Of a stretch of 64,000 nucleotides of DNA, positions 12,599 through 25,263 are shown piece by piece. How positions within the stretch are numbered: position 1 is the stretch's first letter; the number at the start of each line of letters is the position of its first letter. The position numbers were made by a program, and so were the translations under genes. This DNA comes from Glandiceps talaboti (lineage: Eukaryota; Hemichordata; Enteropneusta; Spengelidae), in contig NC_135560.1 of the NCBI RefSeq assembly GCF_964340395.1, positions 10,070,098-10,134,097 of the forward strand, in the 5' to 3' direction. The notes beneath the pieces are model-generated. The model was not told where the DNA came from. It made no database searches and saw nothing but the letters and a program-made list of their open reading frames with translations.

Positions 12599-14779
12599 CA
12601 CGTGTATTGAAAATTGACATAGTATTATGTTTTGATTATTATTTTATCTTTTTTGAAGTACTTATATTTTACGTCTAGTCTTTGGTGAAACTTAAAAATA
12701 TGGCAGTCCACAGTTACAATACAGAGATTAGTGGGTAGACTTACCCAAGTTTGTGTCTAATTTCAAAATATAAAATTACTCCCTTCTACAGAAAATAAAC
12801 GTGGTAACCCATAGTTACCTTTGTTACTAAATTAATTAGTCTTGGCTGACGGAGAGCCTCAGAAAAAAAAGGTGAAACCAGAGATAGAAAGGTGTCTGAA
12901 AATACTTTGTATTTAATTATTTCCGGGTACTTTTTGCACTTCAAATAGAACTAAGTATAAGTTAGATATATATGAGTTTTACAGTCAGATTTGGAACATA
13001 TTGCAGTGGATTCGATATCTCGAATATATGGTTTAACTGTAACAGCTGACCACAGCAGCGAACTCCTCGTCAAACAGCATGGAGGTCAAGAGGTTATCTG
13101 TAGAAACATGGATGCGTACAACACAGGTCTACATCAGACAGGTGGTCATCACCGTCTCTGTGCTCATACTTGGAACGGGGCTATTCATGCCAACATTTCG
13201 CTGATTGCAATCGAACCCAGATCGTATCAGTAATGTCTGCATGTGCCGCGTGTCGATCGACGACAACCGTATGGCCACGGTGTAGTATGTTTCATTACGA
13301 GGATGCTCATTTCAATCGAAGGGCCTTGAGAGACTCTGAATTTGCATTACTGAGAGTATATTACGTAACTCTCCATTTTGTCACGGATACGCACCTGTGA
13401 CGAATTCGAGAGTCTGGAAACTGTTCAGCCTGATGAGAGAGTTGAACAAATTATCACTCGTACTAGTGTTAATCTGCTGGTGAAATTCAAATGTCAGTTG
13501 ACGTAGTGTTACCATATGCATAGACCAACATGGTAGAAAATTACAATGCAGCCTTCGGTGCATTGAATGGCCAACCATTTGACTTTTTGACTTCTTTAAC
13601 TACTTTCTCAGGGTCCCAGTCCAACTTTCCTTTGATATATCACGTACTATCATGTGTTTAAAACTTGCATGGGTGTTTAAGCGCCATTCAACAGTGTAGC
13701 AATCGTAGGACAAAGTCCTCACTCACAGAGCATCTTATAAACTTTACAAAAGCGTAAAGGACATACAAGCAATTACCGACTTTGGTCGCTGTCGTTGAAC
13801 TTATTACGGAGACTGTCTGTTGTTGCTCCACTATAACACAGTGACTGGAATCGTGCAGCGGGTAGGTAAACAGACTGGTTCAAGTCAACAAATCTAATGA
13901 ACCTGACGACATAGCAGAGGTGTCAATGATTTGTTTTCATTCCTTCGCTTGTTTATTGTTATAAAATAATCATCAGAAAGCTAATTGAGTTTACGACACA
14001 TCGGATAATAGCATAATTGACAGCACGTACGCTATTTGCTAGATTTTTATCTTCATAGAACACACAGGAACACAGCGAGTTCCCAATAGACCGGCTTACT
14101 GTTACCAACTAAAGAATGAAAGGATGATAATACAACCCCCCCCCCCGCAAAATATAGTTCTCTAATTAATATTTATCTTATTCTAGATACTTTTGTCATA
14201 TCTCTGATTTGATTTGATTATATAATATCAATTAACCGCATTAGTACTGTAACAACAACAATACACTAAACTGAAGTATAAATCAAAATTATTTTTCGAC
14301 AGTATTTGATAGAATTTATCAACTGAGACGTACGCAAGGGCAAAGAATATTTTCTTGTTTCTAAAACACGGAGAATCCCCTGTCGTGTATCGTGTATGGT
14401 TCTAATCACCTCAGAGTACTTTTTGTACCCCGGATAATCGTGACGGCTCAGAAGCAATAAATAACAACTAGGTACTAAGGAAAATAACTGGTACAAGTTG
14501 TACAGAAAAAATGTCAATATTGAGTTGTATATGAAGTGGGGTTTTTCTGTAGTTTAATGATCGATACCCCCCAAAAAAAATGTTTCTCCGAGTTTCCGAA
14601 TTTTAATCACATGCCAACAATATTCTCCGTGTAGAGCACAAGTTAGCAATTTGAAACTCTACCGCAGACATTTATCGATGAAAAAAGTTTGTGGTAGTCG
14701 TGTTCAGCTCAATCTCCGACAACTATAGAATCTGAGGTTCAACCTATAAATCAACCCAGCTCATTAAATGACAGTCTAC
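12599..14779. other. Non-coding sequence
   Basis: No exon or RNA gene was recognised. Contains an 11-base C run at 14136-14146; a second 11-base C run follows at 14796-14806. Confidence 0.5.
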
Positions 14780-15060
14780 ACTGTGAGGGACGATACCCCC
14801 CCCCCCGATAGACGATGTAGGATTTCACCCTCTATAATAACGGACGGTATCCTTCCCCCCTGAGACATACGTAGCGATGTTTTATACTGTTTACACCCCG
14901 ATAGACGTAAAGCAATGTGATTTGGTGTATCGGTGCACTCGGTGACGGACAATACCTCCTCCGAGTTCCTTGAGACAGACGTAAAGGTGAGTGATGCGAT
15001 ATGTCAGTGCGCACGGTGACGGACAGTACATCCTCTCTTGGGATACACATCAAGGTGTGT
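14780..15060. repeat. Degenerate 75-bp tandem repeat
   Basis: Copies sharing AGACGTAAAG (14903 and 14978) and GGTGACGGACA (around 14941 and 15015) recur about 75 bp apart, with a more diverged copy before them. On the minus strand the unit is a multiple of three and open for 73 codons. It resembles no protein I know, so I call it a minisatellite, not a gene. Confidence 0.65.
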
Positions 15061-15288
15061 GAGTCAGTAGGTGTAATTTACGCATGGCTGGGTCGTTCGC
15101 AGTCATGTCCTTGCCAAGCGGAAGACGAAGACGTGTCGGTTGGATTTTGTGATTTATACCTAAAAGACGTTTGACTTCCGTGAATCCAAACCAAACGACG
15201 CACAATGAATCATGCAATACATAACATCTAGGCACTTTAGCATTGATCAAATGGTCCTCATGGTGAATTGGTAGTCATCGCCCTCCTA

Positions 15289-15289
<1 letters not shown>

Positions 15290-15331
<42 letters not shown>

Positions 15332-15457
15332 TGTCTGTCTTATGTATGTATGTATGTATGTATGTATGTATGTATGTATGTATGTATGTATGTATGTATG
15401 TATGTATGTATGTATGTATGTATGTTTGTATGTCTCTCTCTCGCCCTCCCTCCCTCC
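15290..15457. repeat. (GT)n-(CTGT)n-(TATG)n compound array
   Basis: GT (15290-15330), CTGT (15331-15340) and TATG (15341-15430), then a CT/CCCT-rich tail. Confidence 0.97.
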
Positions 15458-18005
15458 CACATATTTAGTTTCATTCGCACAAAGTTTATAAATAATATTA
15501 AAATACCGACATCACATGGTTTGGAAAAGGCCTTCAATCTCTAAGTCATCTTATTAATGTTATTTGTGCTGGAAAAGAGGCGAAGTGTAACATCAGTGGA
15601 CAGAAAATGTGTAATTTATAGTAATACTATCATTTAACACCGCTTTACATACATTTGTTGAATTTTCTACCTACATTTGTTGACTTTGAACGTCTACTCG
15701 GAGGAGAACAACGCATTGGTGACGAAGTGCCTTATCCAAGTTACTTTAGTTTGTTTACACGGTAGTCGACTTTGGCCAAGTTTTACTTTCCCTTCAGAAA
15801 AGTCAATACTTGAGCTTTTTGCTTCATTTTGGTCTTTGTTTCCTCTGACTGTGGTTTTATTCTGTCATCAATAGAACGGTCATTGAAGAGGGACGGTAAA
15901 CACACTTCAAAAGAACTGTAGACCGGGAGTGGGGAACTGCTAAAATCCGTACAGCTAATACCATCACGGTCAAGTGCGAACCTTGCCTGTGGTTATTATT
16001 CTAAGAATATTTTTTCTGTAAACAGCAAGCTGTGAACGAGTTGTGAATGACGCGTGAACGATTTGTGACACATTATCGATGCGTTGTTAATTACGTTCCC
16101 AACGCCCCTGGTGGATTTGTTTTGGTTCCTTATTATACGGACACACCCACAAAATTTGGGCTTTTGTAAACTATACCCGTGCTGTAAAACTTTCCTAGTT
16201 CGAATTAGATGTGTTGTGTAAGGGATTGGCAATTCCTCAAGTCATGCCCTAAGGCACTAGGTGGTACGAGTCAACTTTTTGTTCTTTCTTTTACAAGTTG
16301 ATTTTAAGTGAAAGTCTTGGGAACGGCTTTATCACGTCTTAATACAGAAGAACGAGTGTATGGGAGGCTTGCGACCTGATGTTAACCACATCCCCCGCGG
16401 GACTGACTTAAGGCCATCCATCACCCTTGCCTTGGTCACGATATGGCAGCCACAAACTGCTGATAAAAAGTTTCCTGTACAAATGTGATGGGTTTCACTC
16501 GCTGTTCAAAATCCTAAAACACTTTTTCACACCATCCAGACATCAAATCGCCTACACGTAGCACTGAGGTTTCGTATGATTTAGTCTGAAGGCGTTAACT
16601 TTGAAGGCTTTTGGCTGCGAACGCTCTGAATGTTAAAACTCACGATTTTTTGTCTTTTCAGGCGGGTAAAAATATCGGTCATTCGCTTTGCTGCCAATAT
16701 TCTGGATGCTTTGTAGGCCCTTCAGTACACAAAGGTAGCTAGTGTTAGCCAAACACTCGGCCCATTGACAAGAAGGCCTAATTCAAGGGTGCAGCCAGTC
16801 ACCCGTTGAAACAAACACATATCGATAATCGGTAACTTAATATACCGTCTCCCTCTTCCAAAACAGTTCCATTGAAAAGCTTTTGTGCTGTAATTATCAA
16901 ACATGGAAGTGCTTAGCAAAAGCAAAGACAAGTGGGGTGGGGCTTGCGCGTAATTCGAGAAACTATTAGGCCATAAATCAACGCTGGTACACAAAAATGT
17001 GACATGTTCCAACTAACCACGGGGGATTTCGATGACTACAATCCGAGTTTCCTTCTCTTGGTTGCAGTTACCGTGCACCGCTAGTACAGTTTGCAGTCAT
17101 TATTTGATAATAACTGTGAAATGTAAGACGGTTTTTATCAACACTTGCCCCCCAGAACACTGACAGAGATGCGAAGTTAGAAGCTCGCAGAGGTGTTGCC
17201 ATGACGACCGACTTTTGTATATTGATATATCGACCTCTGATATTATTTCGAGCTGTCAAAGCGTACTGGTCAGCTCATGAGTGACAAACATTCCCTTTTC
17301 TTTTTATGGGTTGGGGAATTGTTTAGTTTGATGCCGAAAGTTGATAAGCCGCCGCCTTGCGTCGCACGCTGTCTAGACGCGCAGACCTCACAAGTCACCA
17401 AAACAAAACTGTTTTGATTGCGGCACTCGATAAAAATGCGCGTCATCGGGGAGCGCACGAGTTACGGAGCAACAATCATCGGATTCGTCTTTCGTTAATT
17501 CCCAGTGCGTACGCCGATGGTGGTCGTGAGGAGTTTCGTCATGCTCGGTCCAGGGCTGGACAGGCTGCTGGGTAGAATTTTCAATAGGTAACCTATACTG
17601 TTTTCACGACATAAACCGTGGCGCCGAAGCTCAAACAACGCAAAGTCATGACAATAGCTACAACCGCCTACCGTTTGTGTAATGTTCAACCCCCAAATAA
17701 TGTGGCTGAAAAGTCAGGAATTCCTCTCATCTTTCCACGTCACATGCTGGGGGATCCAAAGGGTTTTTGGTTGCCAAACACACAACAAGAAGTGTTGGCC
17801 TGCGTTACGCTCGTTCTACCGTGCTATTCGCAAGGAGCTATTCTAAAGGGCTATCCGCTGACACAGCAAACAGCACGCGTCAGCAACAACGCTGTGGAGT
17901 ACGTCCACTTTGCATCTCCACATTGATCATAGGGTGGCTATGCACTAAAACAACTCCCGCATTTACAAGTTTACCCTACAATTAAAAAAATGTGATATCT
18001 GCCAC

Positions 18006-18034
18006 CACACACACACACACACACACACACACAC
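18006..18034. repeat. (CA)n microsatellite
   Basis: About 14 CA dinucleotides in an uninterrupted run. Confidence 0.95.
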
Positions 18035-18427
18035 CAGGGGGCTATTGTTATTTAGTACAGATTCTCGCCTTACTGCAGTTTTACGTGTTAGATACAATAA
18101 ACTTTACTGGAGAATCACAAAGTCATGCTCTATTACCACTGGACATCCCAGGGAATTCAAAATCGAGCTGGCATGAACGAAGATGAGAGTATAAACACCA
18201 AATACTTCTTAAACAAACAATCACATGGCCATTTCTAACACATCCTGTCAATCAAAGAGTCTGTTTTCTGAAGCTGTAAGGAGATATATTCTTAGATCTC
18301 GAATGAAGTCTATAAAAAAACCGCGTAGACGCTACCGGTCGTTTGGTTGGCGCAATTCCTCCCAATGGAGCAGATATTTTTTCTACCTTTATATATATTT
18401 ACTGTCTATTTAGTTTCATTTGTACTG

Positions 18428-18481
18428 TCTAGCCTTGTTCTATCTTGTCTTATCTTGTTTTGTCTTGTCTTGTCTTGCCTT
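18428..18481. repeat. Degenerate (TCTTG)n pentamer repeat
   Basis: TCTTG-type pentamers with scattered substitutions (TCTAT, TCTTA, TTTTG) over about 50 bp. Confidence 0.8.
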
Positions 18482-19582
18482 ACTGGTTTTAAAATTTAAA
18501 AAAAATATTCAAATTTGAAAAAATCAATACCGGCAAAATATGCAAAATATGACGTATCATATAGGACGGATAAATGTGAGACTGTGTAAATTAGACATCG
18601 GAGTTTTTGCACTGTTCGTAAGACCCGTGTGTACGTACAAACGTCGTTGTTATTGGATGATACATGACAGACTGTTCGCTGCTTGTTGACATTCAGCCAA
18701 TCACAACCTCAGTTACGTTGAACGTGTCAAGAGTGCATTCGATATCTTTGTGTGTGATTCATTCCCACAGTAGACTCCGTCTTAATACCAATCGCAATAT
18801 GATATATCAATGTTTTTACACGAAGAACTTCGAACTAAGATTTTCGTTATGTGCCGAAATCTAACGTGATTTCAAACACGTGGAAATTGCTCGAATTACT
18901 TTAGATCAGTGTGTAATGCTAACATTTGTAAGAACCTTTTTTTAATTTTCGAGTCGAATTTTCGATAAAGAGTCGATATAAGTTTTAGGCGAAGGTATCT
19001 TTTGATATTTGAAAATGATTATAATGCACTGGTAAATATTTAGTCATTTGTAACTTTGGACTAAAACATAGATCCAAACTTCCAACGTGCACCAGTTAAT
19101 TTTACAGAGTGACATCATGATTAGTTTTTGATTTTTATAAACATTTGATATATTCAGTTATTTGACAGTTTAAGGCGGTATGGACCGTGTATGAAAAGAA
19201 ACCCAGTGTTCTATATTGACAGTAATATGCGTGGAATGACTCAGAATGGCTCGGAATGCGGATGATATTACAGCTGTCAATGTCTGGTCCACCAAAACTA
19301 TGACATCTATCACAAAACTGTCCTGTGCTAAGATAAAAACAACAACATCCCCTTTAGTGTAAGGTGATACACCAGGTTTATTATTATCACAAAGTTGAAT
19401 ATTCTCTCACCTTGTGTTAGATAAACATGGCACGATGCAAACTATACTATTGGAAAATGGAAAATAAATTCAAACTTTCATCGAAAATGGAAGAGGTTCC
19501 AATGATTCGTGATATGCAATATTTACATTATATACAAATCGTGACCAGGTAGAATGTTTCGTTCGTGATTCCTTCCGATAAT

Positions 19583-19596
19583 AGGGGGTACCCCCT
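19583..19596. repeat. Perfect 14-bp palindrome
   Basis: AGGGGGTACCCCCT reads the same on both strands. No function can be assigned. Confidence 0.8.
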
Positions 19597-21370
19597 GAGT
19601 CGCGAACCACAAAACAATTTCCATATTCTTATTCGTCATTATGAGGTGTGAAAAGTTTGTTATTGATAGAATCTAAAAGAAAAACAGTTCTTGTTGACAA
19701 AACAAAAGGAAAAATGAAGTAAATGCACCCTGGAGAGAATTTAATGTTTAACTATTAAGTTGGTGTAACGTTTAAATCATTTTCAGTACATCCGTCGTAT
19801 ACAGACGCCATTTGAATTTTTAATGTAAACAATGATGGCGGGATGATATTATTCAGAATCGAGAACAAGACCACACCAAAATACACTGACACGTTCCAAA
19901 GACTACGGAATAATTCAAATGTAGTCACAATCAACTGTTTCAACCTCGACAATATAAAAAGGAAGAATTATACATAAATATAAAATTATGCACAAGTACA
20001 CGTTAAAGTGTATATAATATACAACAAAACACTTTCAACCATCTCTTGCACTTCCTTATTTGGAAATATTCAAATTAACCACTAGAATGCTGATGACCAA
20101 TCGTTCTCAGCCGCCCCTCTATCAAAGAACTGTCATTGGCTCATTCCAAGCACAGTTGCTGAAACCAACAGTTTCAAATTATGCCAGATTACTGTCATCC
20201 AATCGCTCTCGACGTCTCAACTGTCGCTGAATCATGACGTGTCACTTACTTATATTGTATTCTGACGTTGCATACATGTTTATCATACTAAAGATTTAAA
20301 AAAAAAAAGATTTTATTTTTGTAAGATATTCCAGAGCGTTGGCAACCATTCATATTTCAATGTCTGCACGAGTACTGAAGTTTATACAAAATCTTTCAAA
20401 TTTGTCAAAATCTGTCTAAAGTCATTTTCATTCCAGGTTTTAAGCTTTCATATAAACTTCACATCTTGGGTCATCTCCAACGTTTCTATGATATATCTCA
20501 AACTACATTATTCAAATTGATCATAAACTGATAGGGTAGAAATACAAGAAGGAAAACAGTATCACGCCACCGGTAACAGTTCGCGATATGAATAAACATG
20601 AAAATAGGAACCGTGTAACAATTCCTACAAAGAGACGAAGCTGTTCAACTTTACTACCTGTCTGACCTGGACAATATTTCGAAGTCACGCATGCGTAAAC
20701 AAGGTGACTTCACATCCTGTAGATTTATTCAATTTTTTTTTGATGCAGAAACTTTTTCTGTCAGAACATTATTCACTCAAAATACTATAATGCAACCCTG
20801 ATAGAATTATCAATGACGACATCCGTCGTACATGAAACTACTCTGTGTATCGAAATATTGGGTATTAACAAACCGGTGGATAGTTTGAGTTCTCTCGCAT
20901 GATGATTGTGATGACGTCACGCCATCGTGACATCACAGCCTGGTGGAGGCTATTCTCATGATGATACTGTATAATACTGTTGTACAATTCACATTGTTCA
21001 CATAAGGTTTTTGTTACCGGGTTAGCAGATGTATGTGATTTATGTAATATGTGAGAATTCGGTTGTTCCACATGTACCTTTTCTAATTCTGGAAAACCTT
21101 TATGTTGCATATTTATTGAAAATTACATACAAAAGATTTTTTTAAGAAGACGAAAATTTTAAAAATTGATTACTGGTTACCTGTTGTACTTGTACTAGCT
21201 GACTATAACTGATTCCATTATTGGTAACTTTGGTCAGTGACTATATATGGAGATTGTTACATACTATTACAATTGGGTTGTATCTCTATATTGTCGGATT
21301 TTGTTTTGCATGTGTGTATGCCATGATGGCATCATTGGAATGGTAAGCAAAACAGTAGTAAAATATAGAG

Positions 21371-21435
21371 AACACACACAGACACACACATGCACATATA
21401 TACACACATATATGCATACATACATACATACATAC
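21371..21435. repeat. Short CA/CATA array
   Basis: Mixed CA, TA and CATA units over about 65 bp. Confidence 0.9.
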
Positions 21436-21861
21436 CAACCATGTCACAGTAACCTAAATTACCCTTCCATCGCCTTTCTACTATCAATGTCATTTGATCG
21501 GATTCACTTTTAGTTTGTCACGTCAAAGTGTTGGAGGTTCGTGGTTGGAAATCCCAAAGTAGCCTTAGTAATTTGAAGACAATGTTACATCCAAGTGAAA
21601 CATGTCAATAATTAAAGAACAAAGTGTTAGATTCACAAATGTACATCGTTATTTAGTCAGTTTCATGGACACGACAGTTTTTATCAGAGAGAACCGTCGT
21701 TGCTGTGAAAGATATGAATTAACACATTTGTTTATTAGTAAGCGAACCAAACTTTTATCCTCATAGAAATCAGACAATATAGTAATTGAACTGAAGTGAA
21801 TCTCGAGAGGATCACCACTGTGAAAAGTAGACAGAACCAAATGTACCCATCATCGACTCAT

Positions 21862-22366
21862 CACACATACATAGATACATAGATGCATACATACATGGAT
21901 GCATACATACATAGATACATAGATACATAGATACATACATACATACATGGATGCATACATACACACAAACATACATACATACATACATACATACATACAT
22001 ACATACATACACACACATACATACATACATACATACATACATACATACATACATACATACATACATACATACATACATACATACATACATACACACAAAC
22101 ATACATACATACATACATACGTACGTACGTACATACATACATACATACATGCATGCATACATACATACATACATACAGACAGACAGACAGACATACACAC
22201 AGACAGACAGACAGACAGACACAGACAGACAGACAGACATACATACACATACATACATACATACATACATACATACATACATACATACATACATACATAC
22301 ATACATACATACATACATACATACATACATACATACATACATACATACATACACATACATACACCA
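21862..22366. repeat. Long compound (CATA)n/(CAGA)n array
   Basis: About 500 bp. It begins with CATAGATA and GATG variants, continues as CATA repeats with CACA, CAAA, CGTA and GCAT interruptions, switches to CAGA (about 22176-22240), then returns to near-pure CATA. The open frames of up to 199 codons are artefacts of the 4-base period. Confidence 0.98.
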
Positions 22367-25238
22367 ATTATACATTCATTAATACATTCATAAAAGTGTG
22401 TGGCTAAGCTGGGTTTACTATATGAGAGTGATATATATATACAATACACTAAGTTGACTATACAACTACCAGCCTGTACACTCAGAGTACAGGGCCACTA
22501 CCTCTTCTTCTTCGTCACTCAGTACTAAATTATCTAACTCGTCTGTCTACACGATTTCTGGTTCAGTGCAAGTGGGACCCTTTGTACTTGTATCAAAAAG
22601 ACCCCGTCACAATTCTTTCATTGACCATGTTGACAAAAGACTCCATTTTGGTTTTCAAATTCAGAATTTCTAGCGACAAAGGGTCACGAACTTGTCATAG
22701 AGCCTATGTACGGCATCAGGTGTATAATATCCACTTGACAAAGTTTTAAATCGTCTGCCTTCCAACTGTTTGTGAATCACGTACATTTTATTTCCATAAC
22801 CAAGTTTGATGAGCGGGAAAAATACAGAAAGAGTATAAAAATGTATTATACCGTAGACGATTGAAAAGATATCAAGTCTATTATTCAATTGTCCCAGGCA
22901 GGTGAAGTATTAAAAATACTACTGACTGACAGGATCCAAACATCTCATAGTACAGACGCAAAAGTATCTTGTCTTTATCAAATTTCATACTAAAAATAAG
23001 AAACGAAGAAAGATCAATCCCACAATTGGCTCTGTTTGATATTTATCGGCACCAAAGCAAAAGATTATGAATTCCTTTTCCTCCGAAAAGACGATAAAGC
23101 CACATTAAATGAGTATACTTTTGACATTATAATCAGACCGCGAGATTGTGCTTCTGAAAACATAGTTCTAGAGTTAGTAGAAATTCGGTCAGTGACGCCC
23201 GGATGTTGTATGGATCGATCGACTCCGCGACAAACCGTCGTTGTATAAATAATATGAATACAGAACAAAATCTGTCGCCAAGTGAAGAGAACGCTTTGCT
23301 TGCAAATGCCGAACACAAAGGTTTGACCGATATGGTTGCCAACATCTGGAGTATTTTATCAGTACGTCGAAAAGCGATCGTTATACGTAGCAAATTTCTC
23401 CCAAAGGAACCAAATATGGGAAATAAATTTGGAAAAACGTTCATCGCAGTGATACTTTCTACGCATATTTTGATTTTAAGCTGATAAATCTAGAATGAAC
23501 GAGATATTCATAACCGAATATTTAGTTAGAACAGGAAAGGCCAGTGCAGTTGACGATCGATAAGACTGCTTCCCTTGTATACTGGAAATTAATTCACACG
23601 ACACACAATGCTGGCCACATTTCTATACCTTCTCAAAATAACACAAAAACCGTCACAGAAAAGCTTGGTCGCCGGTTTCCCCACCCAAACAATTACGCTT
23701 AAACCTTGAATATCTCAACGTGACACGGTGGAAAGTCTGATTTTGACAGTACATTCAAAAACATGAGCGTCACCTTTACTTGAATCAGTAAAAAAATACA
23801 TTGCAGTCAAAAAAGTGTTAATTCTGAAATATAGTCATGAAGGTTTTCTAAAAAAAAATATAAATATATTTTAGCAAACAGCCTGATAAGATTATTCCTA
23901 TTTTTGTTATGACGCAATTTACATTTTGAAACGCTGCCGTTTATATATCCGTTCATGTATTGCTATATAAACACTGCCCACTACTTTTGGCGGGAATAAC
24001 AGCAGACGACTTTTGAGGAAAAGAGTTTAGATTGTAAAGGTTGTGTCAATACAAAAAAAAATGTAGCCACTGTGTGTGTGACTATCTGATTCCTTTATGG
24101 TCATTACTGGAGTCAAGGAATATAACAAAAGGTACTCATTTTTAAAAGTTATCCATAGAACTTAAAGGGGCACAGCCTGTAATATTATGTTTCTGGAAGT
24201 TACTTTGTTTCATTTCCTAATATAGTTATATCATTCTAAGAACTAAAATAGGTTGAATCGTGCCTAGAATCTGGTAGGGCTCTGACCAGGTATTCAGATA
24301 TGAGACAATTAAAACATTATAACATAATTTTTTGGTTACTAAAAAATTACAAATACGTCACAGAGTAACTGAGTGTCTTTATTCATATCTAACCACCTCT
24401 GTCATGATGTGTGGACGCTAATCTGTTCATTCGTAAGCCCCAGAACGTAGTTTGTATGTGCATTGGCAATTTACTTTTGGTCGAAAGTGGCCGAAAGTGG
24501 GACCATGGCTACGGACTGTGTATCTTTAATGACAAGCAAAATATTCTTGTAAACATAATCAGAAACTAAATACCACTACCGTATCGATCATAAACCAAAC
24601 GAATATTTTCTTCGTGCTAGGTGCTCTTGGAAACGAAAACCAGAGAAAGCTGGTGAAATCTCTTTTCCAAACAAAGTATTTACGGTGGCGGAAATGCGTA
24701 CATCGTTCATGCCAGCAGCCAAACATCAATACAGAGGCCAGGCTCTGAAAAGAGTTGGGGGCTCTTTGTTCGAGGCATAGAATAGGAGAAATGTGAAAAC
24801 CACGAAGCAAAATGTAGTGTAGAAAAGAGACAGGAAGAGCATTGAAAATTAACTTTCAGTAAGGCAACAGAGCTGGAATTTGAAAAGAAACACTTGCATG
24901 AACCGTTCATTTGAATCAACTTGCTGTCGAACACTATCTTTGTTTGCAATTTATTGAAAGAAAATCACTTTTCCCCCCTTGTCAAAAGTTATAATGCTCA
25001 TGCCTTGCTATGTGAATCTCTCAGTATTCATACAGTCGGTTTCAACGGTTTGAGAGTAGTTTGTGTCTTCTAACACTCACTGTGGTCTGTCTTCATTTAA
25101 AACCAGCCGGCGACGACTTTCTCGAAAGATACGTCGTGAGGAGATTGTCTGACAATTGGTGAATTGGATGAAACCAGCTGAGAAAGGACATACTGTACAT
25201 GCGCAATGTCAAACAATTTTATACGAGGACAGTCATAG

Positions 25239-25263
25239 CATGGAAGTATAACATACTTCCATG
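25239..25263. repeat. 11-bp perfect hairpin, 3-nt loop
   Basis: CATGGAAGTAT (25239-25249) and ATACTTCCATG (25253-25263) are exact reverse complements around AAC. No terminator role applies in animal DNA; it may be chance or a small inverted-repeat relic. Confidence 0.75.

Larger units (their letters stand above)
15458..21370. other. Non-coding sequence with minor repeats
   Basis: No conserved coding sequence was recognised. The longest open frame (17618-17926, plus, 102 codons) has no familiar domain and no splice or homology support. Minor features listed separately are a CA run, a pentamer repeat and a 14-bp palindrome. A weak X-box-like site, GTTGCCATGACGAC, is at 17195-17208. Confidence 0.5.

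Noticed and set aside
17618-17926. 102-codon plus-strand open frame
   Set aside because: No recognisable domain, no splice or promoter context, and within chance length for 64 kb.
21812-22449. Open frames of 143-199 codons (MYVC/YIHT type) over simple repeats, also at 1660-2001, 2448-2927, 11585-12085, 59486-59972, 60429-60874 and 61270-61953
   Set aside because: A 4-base repeat without stop codons is open in several frames on both strands. The proteins are pure periodic artefacts.
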